A program made the position numbers and the translations under genes. From contig WIXG01000081.1 of NCBI GenBank assembly GCA_009869945.1, forward strand, positions 1 to 64,000: 64,000 nucleotides of DNA, given 5' to 3'. This document shows positions 31,183 to 52,832 of this stretch, one piece after another. The notes under the pieces are model-generated. The model was not told where the DNA came from, did not search any database, and saw nothing but the letters and a program-made list of their open reading frames with translations. Every line of letters begins with the position of its first letter. Position 1 is the first letter of the stretch. The DNA is from Mesaphorura yosii (Eukaryota > Arthropoda > Collembola > Poduromorpha > Tullbergiidae).

Positions 31183-34100
31183 AATGCGTGATGCACTCGG
31201 CCTTGCTCTTGTCTCTGCGAACACAAACCCAAAACTGGAGATTAGAAGACTGGAGTTGCTTGTCAAAATTCGAGATCAAGATTGTTGTCGAGCTGGTTGG
31301 GCTGGGATGCCTTTGCTTCGCACGCAAACTCAACCCAAACGCAAACCAGATTTTTTTGCACCAAAAGTAAGCGTGGAATTAAGTCCTTGAATTTTTAATA
31401 GGCCTCTAATTATATTACACTTACATAAATAAGCTTTTATTGCATCCCAGCAAGTACGGCAAAGCAAAGACCTAAGAACGTGCTTGCCAGGACTGCCGTA
31501 CCCCAGCAGCAGCGCTAAGAACAAAGTGAAGTGGAGGCTGCTGACAGTTGACATCGAGTCAGCGACAGTATGCTGCTTGCTGCGAAGTGGTAAGGTAATT
31601 ACAATTAAATGATAATGCATTATATCACACACTATACGCTCATGCTGCATGGATATCTTCGTATTTGCCTTCGTCTGCACTACAGATTAGGCACGCAATC
31701 CAACTTAAAAGGGCTGGCTAGTCTTGTTAGCTAGTTAATGTGAAGAAGATTGCGGTAATTGTTTAATTATTTATGATTCCTGCCTCGCCTTATATAACGG
31801 GCAAATTATGTATAAAGGTTTCGTGTCTCTGCCTGCCTTTGTTCCAGGAATCCGAAAACAATTCGCTGTCTAAAATTTTCCAGGATCGCCTCGCCTCTGC
31901 CGTCCCCATCCATCTGCTTAAGAATGTATGGAGAAGCTATCCATTAATTTAGTCCGACAGCTTTAATCCAGGAAGGAAGCCTGAATTGCCTGAATTCAAA
32001 TCCTGCTTTTACAATTCGGGCGTATGCCTGTGCCTTGTCGGTTTAAAATTGAAACCGAAACTGACTTCCATTTGAAACAACATCCGTCTTCCCCGTAGAA
32101 AAGAGATATCTTAATCCAAAAGCTGCCTGAGCCCAGACTCGGTTCGGTTTGCGGAAACAAAAAAATGCGCCATAACAGACTTATGAACACGAACACGAAC
32201 AAAACAAATCTCATTTCAAGCCCCAAGTTTTTTTATTTCCTATTTCAAAGATTTAACATATGGCTCCTGTTCCAGCCCCAGAATACATGCACAACTAGAA
32301 ATATTGAGCCTCACCCGCCACGCCGCGCCGCTTCCACGCGCCAGCAATAACAATAATTTAATAAAAGTGTTTTTTTTTAAAGTCGAAGTCGCGTATTCGT
32401 CGTGCCACGCCACAACGAGACAAAACTAATAAAACCTTTTCTTGTATTGGCTTTGGCGGAGTTTTCAGATCTTTCGCGTTCCGGCTGTTTTCATCTTGCA
32501 TTTTGTGTACTGGAAATATTTCATATTTCTGTTATTGCTTTGACCAGTCAGGTCAGATTTTATTGCCCGAACTTCTGCTTCTTCTTGCCTCCACATTTCA
32601 GCATTTCTTGGCACTGCCATGGCCATTGAAAATTTGTCTTGAGTTGCAGATTCTTCTCCATCTCGCAAGTCATAATTCGCAAAGTGCCCAGTGCGAATAA
32701 TGCTGACAAGAATTATTATATGTTCTGTCAGTCTGTCATGTACTACAAAATACAAAAGTGTGACACAGCGCAATATAAAAAATATTGCATGTCAGTCAGT
32801 CAAGTAGAAGGCGCCAAACAGCAAGCAGAGTTTCCAAGCGCAAGGTCGTATTCTCGCTTTATTGTCAAGCGTAACTCATAAAAAGTAGAAGACCTTCACC
32901 TGCACTGTAAATTGCAAAGTGCGAAGAGTACGAATCAACGAATTTTCCCAATCTGCGAACCAAGCCGAGTCTGGTTGAAGAAGATCGAGTGCACAACCAG
33001 CAAACGCAAAAGCAGAACAACTTTTCGCATGAGCATACTAATTAATTAACATAACACGACGTTGACAGTCTTTACAGTGAATAAGCTGAAGTACTGGCTA
33101 AGTGATAGGTTGGAAATATTCAAGCTCAGGACAGGCTTGGCCTGGCCCACACCTTGCAAAATTCAATTTTACCTTCATAAGCGAAAGGCAGTGGCAGTAG
33201 ACCTTCTAATTAGGGATTCAACAATGGAATGAAATGAATGCGCGCACGTAATAAAGAAATATGAGGAGTCTAATTTTAGACACATGAACGAAGAACTGGC
33301 GGACACGACGCAAACATGTCCTCATCTTCTGCGTTCCGCTGCGCTGTTGTAATTTAGTTTAGGAATTTCACCGTGCCGGGCGCAGTGCCTGCGTGAGTTT
33401 TTCAGATCCAATTACTTTTTATTAGCAATCGAGTAGGGCCTGCCGGGCGGGCTTGAATGTTTATTTTCTGCATCGTGCACACTTTGATCTGGATCCCGTG
33501 CTTGCTGAGAGGTTGGCGACTCACCGTCGCGTGTGTAGAACATATATAATTTAATTTGCATGGGAATTACCGTCATAATGTGCCCAGACTCAGACTGTGT
33601 TTGTGTACGAATACGCGTTCCAGCGAAATTAATTCGAAGCCCACCTTCCAGCACTTCCAGGAACAGGAACGGGACCACGCCAAGCCAGGCCAAGCCGAGA
33701 GAGACAATTTGCTTGCTGAAAAAGGCAAACATTATATCAGATTTCAGCGCTCATTCTCATTTTCACTAGCAGCGTGTCGGTCGGTGAGAACGATCGATTT
33801 CGGGGATTTTGGCCTTGCCTTGACTTGCTAGGCTCCGACTCGGACTCCCAAACCACCATTAAAATTACATCAATCATCTTCTCAGTCAGACCTCAGACGA
33901 GCGACGAGCCTGAACAAGATTCTGATCCGCCTTTCATATTTTATGTATTGAGGCCAGGGCTCGGTGGCTGGGTTCTGATTCTAAAGAAATTTTGTAATTT
34001 CAGGTTCGAGTTCGTGTTTCGGTTCAGCTAATTTGAATAGACCATATTTCTGTATGCGTGTTTTGTAGATGGAACAAATTATAGACGCTGCGCTGCCAGG

Positions 34101-37100
34101 ACTCCTCACTTTTCTTCAACCTGAGCTGAATTGAAGGTATAAATTGGAGGCCTTTCTTGAAACCGCACGGCATACGCAGCTGCAGAGTAAAAAAAAGGAA
34201 AGAACCACGATTCTGAAGCCTCAGTCGTGGTGAGACTTTCACCGAGTTAACACTGCTCGCGACACGTGAGTTTGGGACCCGACGCGGACGCTTTCTCGGC
34301 ATCGGCGGGAGCACGTGCTTTCTTCCTTCATTTTCTCGTGTTCGTGTCTGTGCAGATGCGGTTGACAAAGGCAAGGCGAAGACGTCAACGCAAAGGCGCA
34401 TCTTTCTCGAAAGGCAGTTTTTACTCCGGGAAAGGGAACCTGCAATGAATTTACGTCTAAGTTATAATTATTGTCAACATAATATGAAAGTGTTCGGATA
34501 TTCCAAACAAAAGACAACGACAACTGATGGAAGTCAAGTGTCAAGTCGCTGATAAGTGTCAGCGTTGACAATCGACCGACCATCTGGCATATCATTCAAA
34601 TTTGAGGAGCACAGCAATGAGTTTCTTATCAGAGCCGGTAAGATTTTTTTCATTTCATGATCTTTGAATGTCTTATTCTTAGTTTGCTCCTCGTCGTGCT
34701 GTAAAAAGAGCTTCGTTTTCTGAGTCCACGTTGGCACATCAGCACACGCTTGAAATCTGCCTGCCTCGATTTGACCTGATTTGAAGTCAGTGATTTAGAA
34801 TCTGGTATCCGATGTCGAGGCTGAATCCTGAGTCTGACTTGATTAGATTTCCATTCATACTGTCCGTTGTTTCCATTAATCACAATTGATTTGCAAGCCG
34901 TAGAAGCTTTTAAGCGTAACTGAGTTTGACATGAGCTTAGAAGCCAGCAGCAGCAGCGTTCATGACCGCAGCTTCCATTAGCGTCCAAGGCCCAGAAGAC
35001 AGGCGCATTTCCATTTCCAGGCGTCGTGTTGTTGATGCGCGGACTGTCGAAGAGACGAAAACTTTGGACACGTCAAACAAAATCCATTTATCTCCAAAAT
35101 AGTTTAAAGTGGAGTTAATGGAGCAGTAGCAGCAGTAACACTCATGAATATACGTTGACGACGACGGAAAACCAAACCTCAAGACTGTTGGCTGACGCTG
35201 AAACTTAAAAGCCGTTGCGCACTTTCTTCAACTTTCTCCGCTCTTCGTCCTCGTCCGCTGCCCGAGAGCGTGAGCGTAATGGACAGCAACAAAGTTATAA
35301 AATATGGAGTGGTTGCGTGAAAGAATGCAAAGCGAAGGATCAACAACTTTTCCATAATTCAACATTCAACGCATCGCATCAGCCGCGGCATCCACTCAAG
35401 ATGTTTCTCCTCCAGCATTCAGGGCAGCGCCTAACTGCTTACTGTTACTCCTTTTATATTCAATGGGGATTCGATTTCGTTTAACCTCTGCGCTGCGTCT
35501 TTGCGGGTTGTGAAAACTTTTGAGTCTTCGGTCTTCCAGGACCATCTGACTCTGGCTGCGTAGCCTGCTTTCTTTTTGTGTTCTTGGGGCAATAAGTCGC
35601 CGCTGCTCGCATTTGTGCCGTTTGAGTGTGTCGAAAGAGGAAAACGCAAGTGTGAGAATGAAAACGAGAAGGACAAAGGCTGGCGGTGAAAGGCAGTGAA
35701 AGCGAACGATCGAACGACGACCGGCAAGGCGACCTTATCGAAAAGACGAGACGACTCGACTCGACGTGAAAAATGTGAAAAGAAGATAAGGTAAAACTTG
35801 GTTCGGCTTGGTTTGGTTTGGTGCTGTTCTGGTCCTGAGTGGAATTCAAAATTTCGGACGCGGACGTGGCGTGGATCATGAAAAACAAAGTCGGCCAAGC
35901 CCGACGATCTCAACGTCTTTTGTGTAATCTGTAATTCGAGAACGAGAACAGTTTCTTCATCTGCTGTGCCCGTGCCTTACGTTTTGCTTTGGTTTTGCTA
36001 TCATCGAGGCGATCATATGGAATTTGATCCGTGGCGTGGCGTGCAGCGTGGAAGTCTCAAGCGATTTCCTTCTGACTTTCTCCGCGTTCGCGCACGAGTT
36101 TGCGTTCGCACCTCTCGGCCATTGTTTCCTCATCTCGTCCCATCCCATAAAGTTTTTCTTCACTTTTACGACCACTCACCGTTTTATGGTGGAGTACAAA
36201 CGCAATACGCAATCTCACTTACAATGAATGCCGATTACGTGTTTGCACTTATAATTGGCGTGCCGTGCCGCAGTTGGATTTCCTTTTCCAATACGTCCTT
36301 CATTTTAATGATTTCCATTTATATAGCTTTACGTCCATTTGAGAATTGCGACTTGCGAATTTTGAGCTCTTTCACCTGATGAAGTTGATTTATTGAACAT
36401 TTTACGGCTGGACAATGACAGTCTGTCCTTTTTTAGCTCACGAGTTAATGGAACTCAGGGAAAACCAAAAGAAAGCAGCGACACAGCATCCTTCAATCGA
36501 ATTACGTCCGTGATGGTGGAGAATGTCCAACAATACAAATGGAAAATTGTTTTCCATTTGGGCAACGCAACGCAAGAAACAGTAAACCACGAAATAGAAA
36601 ATCAAGCTCATAAATCATCTGGATTTGCTGGAGCTGAGGCTTAGCGGTCGAAAAATGCTACTGAGTGCTGAGCCAACAATTCGGGCTAGCCAACAGTTCT
36701 TTTGCACTTCGTCTTGTCTTGTATCGCCAATTTCCGATGGTGATGGCGATGACAATGCGAACGAACACGGCCGACCTCGTAATGACATGACGTCCACTGC
36801 GATACTAATTTATCGATGTACTCTTGGCACAGGCACTGGTACTGGCACACTATTGTCTTTATTTTCTCCCTCGGTCTCAGTCTTTGGCGCTGGCGGTTTT
36901 CGTTGACGGTCCAATAATTCCTTAATTTATTTGCTGGTGCCTGACGTTAATGATACTCGGGGCTTGTACTGTACTGCGCTGGACGGACGACTTGGAATTA
37001 TTGCTTTGTTCTTGGCAACACAGTTGAATTCTTTCGCTCGGTCGATTCCTTGACTTGACTTCATGATCCATGACGAGGGGCGCGGGGACGAAGACCTGAT

Positions 37101-38418
37101 AATTGTTCAGTAAATCATCATTCAAATGAATTATAGGGAAGAAGGGCTTAATAAGACTTTCCTCCTGAAAAGCAGGACACGGACTCAATTTCCACCGCTG
37201 TGGTCACACCAATCGCTTTTAATAACTCGTATTCTTGGAAAATTCGGGGCGCCAATTTGAGGATTAGAATTGCTTCACTGAATCCGAAGCCAGGCTGCAG
37301 AATGCAGAATCATTGCAAAATAACAATAAATACTCACGAACTCGAAGACGTGAAGAGAAGCAGAAACAGAAATGTTAATTGGGTCTTTGGATTCAATTCG
37401 ACATTCGACTCACCTGCGAATTACAAATACAATGCAAAGGAGAAGTTTTCCTTTTCTGACGGTTTTCGCGTCCACGTCCGCACTCAATCGAATTCCAACC
37501 AAGACGATGTCGTAGTAGTCGGTGCCTGAAGTGAAGTGAAGGAAATTTCAGGGTTATCTTCGTCTTTCCGCTTAATTGCAGCAACAGAAGTTCTTTCAAG
37601 TTGTCCAGCAGACTGCAGCGAGGCAGAAAAGACGGGACGAGACGGAACGGATAACAAAACAAAAGAAAGCTTTCGTTTTCGCCAGCTTCCGAGCTTCAAA
37701 GACGTCTGAACGAAATCGTAATCGTCTTCGTGTGTCGTGCAGTTGTCCATGTCACTATGCTTGTCTTTTCTACTAAATTGGATTTTCCACGCGACTCATT
37801 TAAAATGTGATGAGTTGTGGGTCCAACGTCCAAGAAGTCTGAAACAACTTTTCAAAGTGCCAAGAACAAGAGTTTACGAGAAGACAAGTTTATAGTTAAT
37901 TTGGGCCGCGCGGCGCTTTAAGCTCAAGTTTGTCAGTTGCAAGCTGCTGCGATTGATTTTATTTTTACGGTCACAGTGCAATGGTACAAGAATCTTGGTT
38001 TCAGTTTCGGGTGTTGAGTTATGACGTGAGGAAAGCGTTGCACAACATTAAAATAGATTGAATTCCTTCAAGTAGGCACTCCAAGCACCGCACCGGCATT
38101 TGGCAATAAACATTTGTATTCGTTACTCGGTTACTGCTTGGATTTTATGGCATTTGACATTCTTGACGTGTCGATCGAAATTTTGCATGTCACCAGCCTA
38201 GTTTTGCTGATTTTGCAATTGGAACACTTTGAATTCTGGCCACCCAATTTTTGGCTTGTGTTTATCAGGGTTGTGATTAGAATTCTCGTAAAGTTATGAA
38301 AATTGAGCGATTAACTCATGATCACCGGCAGCAACTGCTTCCTCACACTGTATAGCTTTGTGAAATTGTGAATTTTGACTATTCCTCTTCTGATTGTGCT
38401 TTCTCTCATTTCTTGCAG
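31183..38418. other. long gene-poor region upstream of the first TMEM151 exon found
   Basis: Apart from a possible small exon at 31425-31554, I find no coding exon I can support in about 7.2 kb. It should hold the promoter and missing first coding exon of TMEM151, if that gene starts inside the window. The sequence is a mosaic of short, simple, degenerate motifs (for instance CAAGCCAAGCC-like and GAAC/CGAA runs). No RNA gene was recognised. Confidence 0.4.
31425..31554 (-). CDS. possible first exon of a small secreted protein
   Basis: From an ATG at 31554 the minus strand encodes MSTVSSLHFTLFLALLLGYG, a signal-peptide-like start. A Cys-containing stretch (LLCRTCWDAIKAYL) follows, then a strong donor, TAT/GTAAGT, at 31424. 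No following exon was identified. It could instead be a noncoding leader exon of the acid phosphatase gene. Confidence 0.2.
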
Positions 38419-46379
<7,961 letters not shown>

Positions 46380-49300
46380 ACCATAATTTAGTGTGTGGAG
46401 CTCGTAAGTCGTAATTCGAAGAGGAGAAAGCAGAACTCAGAACATGCGTTCAAATATCAAATCAAGTACCTTCACCATTCTCCATTCACCTGTCAAGCCA
46501 AGCCAAGCCAAGTCACGTCACGATTGGTTTATTGCGACGGGTTACGCGATTACACGTAACGATTTAGAGCTTATCTCCTGCAAGGGCGCGAGTGGGCAGT
46601 CGAAGTTGAAAGATCAAGTCACAGACAGTCACAATCGCAAGAGGATCGTATGTCGCCAATTAGTGCCATAATATTTTCCAATTTACGAATTTACTGGTGA
46701 AATTGCGACTTTACCGTGTCGAAGATCACTTGTGTGTATGTTATTTTGTAGCCCTTAACGTAATTCTGCACATATCAAATTACATTACTATACTCATTAC
46801 GATTGTATTACGATTACGATTATTCAATCAAACGTACCAAAGACTAGTGAAAGACCTTCACCTTTTGTGAAAACTAATAGCAAAGGGAACACTAAATGAC
46901 AGATACTCGAATTACCGAATTTTATCGAATTCATTGAAATTGAATTAGCTTTGGTGCTGTGCTGAATGTTGCGCTGCTACAATTCACGGATCTCAGAAAT
47001 AAACCAAAGCAAATCTTGAAAAATCGAACGTTTGCAGCTGTTTTGCAGCTCCTTTGAGAAGATTTGCGTTCGCATCGTCGTTTTTGTGTTGCATTCACTT
47101 TCTTGGAGATTAGCCCGAGTTTTGTTCTGTTCTGGTTTTGGACGTACGTACTTCCTTTCAAAGATGAGATTATTTCATAATTTTCTCAGAGCCGAGCCCG
47201 CTGGTTGCCGTTCTAAAATCTTTGGAAAGATTATTATTGCACGTTCGATGGTGAAGGCGAAATTGGGTTTATGAAGCCAATGGCTTAATCTTCTACGTTT
47301 CGTAGCTCGGTTCTCCTTTTCTTCTGCCAATCTCATCCCATCACCGCCACCGCATTTCCTCATTCATTACATTATTATGGGATCCGTATCCTGCCAGACT
47401 GGAAATCCAATTCCATTAGCGTGCTTTACCGTGCGCTGTGCCTTGCGCCGCGCCTGTGAGTGAATTATGTGTATCACCCGGTAAAAAAATGAATCCTTAC
47501 AAGGTAAACTAATATCTAATCTTCCCTCTGACTTATCTTCGTTCTGGTCCTGGATACAGGAAGTCAGGCACCTGTATTAAGATGCTGATGCTGACGTTGC
47601 GTTGTAACAATACATGGCAGTAGTAATTTGATAAGACTACTGCACTGTGATGCTGGAATAATGAATGAATTCCATCCCAAACTCGAACAGACGTGGACGC
47701 GTGATTCTGGAGAAAAATGGCTGAATTATACGTGAACGACAGGTGCAAACTAAGCCAGGAACGGAACAGGGCTCTGCTTGGAGTTTTAAGAACGCGAAAG
47801 CAAAAGCAGAAACAAATCAATTTGCATGCATGCAGAAATCTACGGGCAGAAAGAAACGCGCAAGAGAAGAAATACGAGCACGTGAAACAACGAACGACGA
47901 AGAAATGGAGGAAATAGGATCCAATTCAATCATCTCATCACAACATTAGGCAAAGCAAAGAATAAAGAAAGGAAAATAGGGCTGAGAAACAAAAGCGCAG
48001 GCGAAATTTGTTACACCGTCACCGTAAATTGGTTCCCAGCTCCTCTGAGGCCTGCGCCCGGGCCCAAGGAGAATTCTTACTTCACAATATATCACTCACG
48101 TTCACGCCGCCACCAGCCGCCTTATAAACAAATCAGGCACGTCGGAGCCAAAGGCTCGACGTTGCAGCCAAGCCATATTTGCCACAGTCAATTGAACTGT
48201 TGTCAGTAGCCGGTGAACACTGAGTAGCAAAGCGACGTGTTATTTTTAAATTCCGTGTAGTGCACAATTTGAGCTGCGGGCCGCCATCGAAGAACAAAAG
48301 CAACCAAAACCAACCACCAGCAGAAAAACAGACGAGATTAAATTTGAAAAATGCAGAAGATTCAATTTAGTTACTTGAAATAACGGAAAACAGCAATTGC
48401 CTGGCTCAGCTGAATGATAAATACTGAAATATTCACGTCTTTCGCCTCTCAAATCACAACGCTTTTCCCAAACTTGTCCAGCAACGCCGAAACAAGGCCA
48501 CGGCGTCGTCTTCGACGTGCTCATCTGGAAATAAGCTTAATTGATTGCAGCCTCTCCAGTTTCGAGTGTTTCTGTGTTTCTGAATGGCTCTCGTCGCCTA
48601 GATTCGAGATTTTAATAACACAATGTACAAAGCAAAGAAGTGCTTGACATGACAGAAGTGCGCTTCAACTGCTCCAAAACTTTTTCCCGCTCGCCTCGTT
48701 TCCAGTCTCCAGTTCGCAGCTTCCATTTCTACTTAACTTAAATTTCCAGACAGACAGACACCTGAATCATCATCGCCTGAATTTTAAGCGACTGCGACGT
48801 GGAAAACGGGAAACCGAAACTACAAACTACACCATTATTATTTTTCTTCCGCGCCAAGCAATTCGCTGCTAAAAGCACAGCGAGTTGTATTTTTCATATT
48901 TAACAAAGACGTAAGAAGCTTCGGAAACTTTTCCGTCGCAAACTTTTCTTTTATTTTCCGCTGAGCTCGTCGCTTGCTCGACTTTAAAAAATTCGAGAGC
49001 CTCATTTTGCATTGCATGCAATTCAGTTCCAAAGGCAAGTGATTGAACATTACACCTTGCCATCGCCATTCTGCTGATGATTCGAACACGAACAAAATTG
49101 TAATGAATCTCAGCAGGAAGCGAAGTAAAAGCAAGAAAAGTTCTTGCCATTCCAAGCGAAGTAAGCTGCAAAACTCCAGCCGAAAATTAATTAACTCATG
49201 CAGAGCAGTTTCGCCGTGCGTTGCCTTTCCTCTTGCTTGCATTTCTTCGGCTCGTGCGAACGCGAACTGCTGCGAACGTGTTGGCTGATTTTTTGCAAGG

Positions 49301-52300
49301 TTGGCGTTGAGAAATGCTTAATTAATTCTCGTATGCAAACACATTCAGAGCCCAGCCCGTCAAGTTTCGCAATCTACGGTACAATAAACCTACAGGTCTA
49401 CAAAAAGGAATTGAACCTTGAATCATACTGCAGACTTCTGAGAAATGAGAAATCAACTTTCAATTCATGCTACGCTCCAATAAACAGGAGCACAATTACT
49501 GCTACTGTTAAGCTGAAAGCGCCCGGTGTTTGATAAGGAAAAGGAACAGGGAACAGCCAACTGAAAAATTTGATCCTGGAATTTTCGAGCGCCGGCTCGA
49601 CAAGGGCGAAACGAGAAAGTTTCCTTTTTCAGCTTCAGCTTTGATTCGACAAATTAACACTCGAATGAGTAATAACAGATTCATAACTTATTTGACCGAC
49701 TTTCACTTTGCTTTGAATCGCTTGAATGGCAAAGCCAAAGCATTCAAAGGAAATCGCAATAGGCAATATCAAAATTCCTTTTCTCTGCTGAGCTGCTACT
49801 TTCAATAGCATCGCACGGCACGGGCACGATTCGGATTCTGAAGATGCTCAAGTCGATCCAAACTCCAAACTCAAAGCTCGGGCGATAAGGCCGAAGTTGG
49901 AGTTTGCATGAATTAAGGCCTTAAGCCCAGGCTGCTGCCCGCCCTGCCTGTCACAGTGTAATCCTATTTCGTATTTTCTGCAGAGTTTGCTAAATAAATT
50001 AAACTCGCGAGTCGCGACGCAACAGCAACAATTTTGCATCGTATGGCAGGGCTCGCCAAAAAGTGGGTCTAACCACTCGCAGAGTAGATTTTCGAGAGTC
50101 CGGGACGAAAATGGCACTTAGACTGTCCTCAAACTGGATTTGGAACTCTTCTGGGCCAATCTCACTTTTCGTCGTCTCCCGTCGCGTCGCGTCCTTGTCC
50201 TCTTGAATGAGCTCTCCGCATTCCCCGTAACCAGCATTACGAATAATAAGTAACGACTTAAGTGTGTTATGATTTTGCGAGCCCAGTCACGAATTTATGC
50301 ACTCTAACCTTGTAGATTAGATTTGAAATGGTTTCGGATTCTCTCTTCTAAATATGTAGGGAATACGAGAAGAGCCTGTGCGGGATGATAATTGCATTGC
50401 GACTGTCGAATATTAGAGTACTTGACAATGATTAAATTATTCAGCAGCATTTACTTGTTCTTGTGCTTGTTCTCTGTGAGCTGGTGAACTACTAGAGCTG
50501 CTATGAATCTAATCTGAAAACCGAATGGACAGGGCAGAGTTCTAGTCTTCATTGCCTCATTACGTGGACTGCAGACATGGATGTCGGGTCGGTGAGGCCA
50601 AAGCCACGTGGGACTGGAGGACTGGACAGAATGAAATGAAATCGGACTCAACGAATGACTGCAAGCAAACCCGCCACAGCCACAGCGAGTCACAGCACAG
50701 ACAAAAAGAAGGATGAACCTCGTCGGCACGTCACCAGCAGCAAAAGCGAAAGCGGTGAAAGCTGATACTGATAGCGACAGCCTGATAGCTGAGTTGACAC
50801 AATATCAAGTGAGAATCGGACACGGACGCTGAATGCTGACTTTGCTTGGCTGTTGAAGAGAAAGTTGGCTGATGGTTGTCAGTTGTCGGATGCACGGCAC
50901 GGTGCGCTGTACGCTTGGCTCATATTTCATTCAACACTTTCTTCTATTGCCATTGTCTGCCCTGCCAGTGATGAGATGACTCGAAACTCGATCTCGATCA
51001 CGTCTGACAAGGCAAGGCAAGGCAGGAACCGTTGACTGGAGACGACACTCGAAACTGAAACTGAAACTTGTCTTCTCCTCGCTCTTTTTCTAATCTTGGG
51101 CTGGGCGAATGGCGAATGGGCGATGTGATGCAGCATCAGCAGAAGTATCAACACTTCATCCATCTTCATCTTCATCTAGATTCCAATTCCGAGTCGGCAG
51201 TATTCGAACGATTTGTCGTGCTCTGCTCACGTTTTATCAGAAATGATTGACGTTGCCACCAAGCACAAAATGCCTGACACTTGAGAGGTTTGGTTGATTA
51301 TTGAATTACAGGCACGACACGATCACTTCATCACTCACGTTTATGATTATAGATTTAGTATCCAAGATAATGCAAACTACGAAGTACGCTAATTGCTTTC
51401 ACACGAATTCCAAGCGTCATGACGTCATTTATACAGCGACAACACGAGACAATCACTAGCGAGTGAGCATGTGCATCTATTCAGCAATCACGAGTTGAAG
51501 ACGATCACGAGACCTTAACCTGATAAACTCTAGTGGGTTAGTTTGGAACAACTTTTCGCATTTGAATGGCACCCAGCTCAAGTTTATAACTCACTGCCAC
51601 TCATTCAACAAATATTTTCATTTGTATTACTAGGTTCTTTAGAATTCAAACTCAGCTGCTTAGTTCGAGGTTACTTTTTAATAACTTTCCCGTCGCGTCA
51701 GCATTGGGCCGATGCAAACTGAACATAGACAAATGTGCGATAGCAGGTTTGAAAAGACAGTCATTTTATTTTTGAACGATTAGAACAATTAAATCTGTAG
51801 GCTAAAGTAGGACAAGGCTCCGATAATCTCAGCAGAAAAGTACTTACTGGCTGGAATCAGAAACCTCCTGGAACAATTTTGTGGAAACAATTGTCGGGAA
51901 CAATTCTCCTAAGTTGTAAGTTTGTCTCTGTACACCAGCGGTGACAGTGCATGCTTGTGCAGAATCTTGCGAGAGATGAAGATAAAGAACTGACGTATGC
52001 ATCTGCAAGCAAGCTGGCAATGGCATTCATATTCAGTTCCGTATTTCAGAGAAAGTTTCGACGAACGACGAGTAATCTCCCTCGAGGGAATTGGACGCAC
52101 TCCACTGCAGATTCAATAAGATCGTCGTGCTCATCCGCACGGTACACAATTTAACTTCAATCAAACTTTATTCATGGAATATTACATCGCACTTGCAAAT
52201 GTGACTGTGAGTGTGAATATCGAATATGAGAGATACATGGAGTAGGAATTTAAATTGGAAAATGAAAGAGAAAGCAGCACGAGCACGGTGAATGGAAACA

Positions 52301-52832
52301 CCAAACAAACCCAGCTGTTCACGGCTTCCAGCTACCAATTCTCAGCCGCAACCACAACACATCGTTCGAAGTTATTCATGTTCGTGTGCAGATCGCGAAT
52401 TCGCTCCCGTTTTTGCGGCACGGACGGGGACACAAAACACGAGTTCAGAAATGAAGTTTTGAATAAAGTTATTAAATTAGAGCTTAACTTTCACCTGTAA
52501 CGTGTTTTCTCTGTGAAACGCTACTTGCATGAGTAGTTTGAACGAATTCTGAGGTGAACATAGGTACAAGCCTTTGATGAATGAAATTATCATCGAACAT
52601 GCTTGCCTGGCTTGCCATTTCTCGTGAACTCAGATTCAGAGTGGCGAATGCCAGTTTTAATTAACATTACAGAGGAGCACAAGGACAAGAGCACGAATTA
52701 TCACAGCACTGTCACACTTTTATTCACATGCTTACTACTAATTTTTATTACATTTCGTCAAACCAAATCACGTTTGTGGGTATGAAAATCAATATTTGAG
52801 GAGTACAGCAGAATATGAATACAGTGAAAAAT
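46380..52832. other. long gene-free interval between convergent genes
   Basis: This lies between the ends of TMEM151 and the MSP-like gene. An AATAAA at 46998-47003 could end a long TMEM151 3'UTR. On the minus strand AATAAA lies at 52749-52744 for the MSP-like gene. I see no recognisable protein, tRNA or repeat family in the remaining 5.7 kb; short frames lack splice sites or motifs. Confidence 0.4.

Noticed and set aside
35431-36379. Several 130-160 codon frames around 35.4-36.4 kb
   Set aside because: They are rich in Phe/Ser from simple repeats on both strands, without splice signals, motifs or a plausible start. I treat them as noncoding.
46380-52832. tRNA genes in the large gaps
   Set aside because: By eye I found no sequence with both box A and box B and a cloverleaf. 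A covariance search would settle it.
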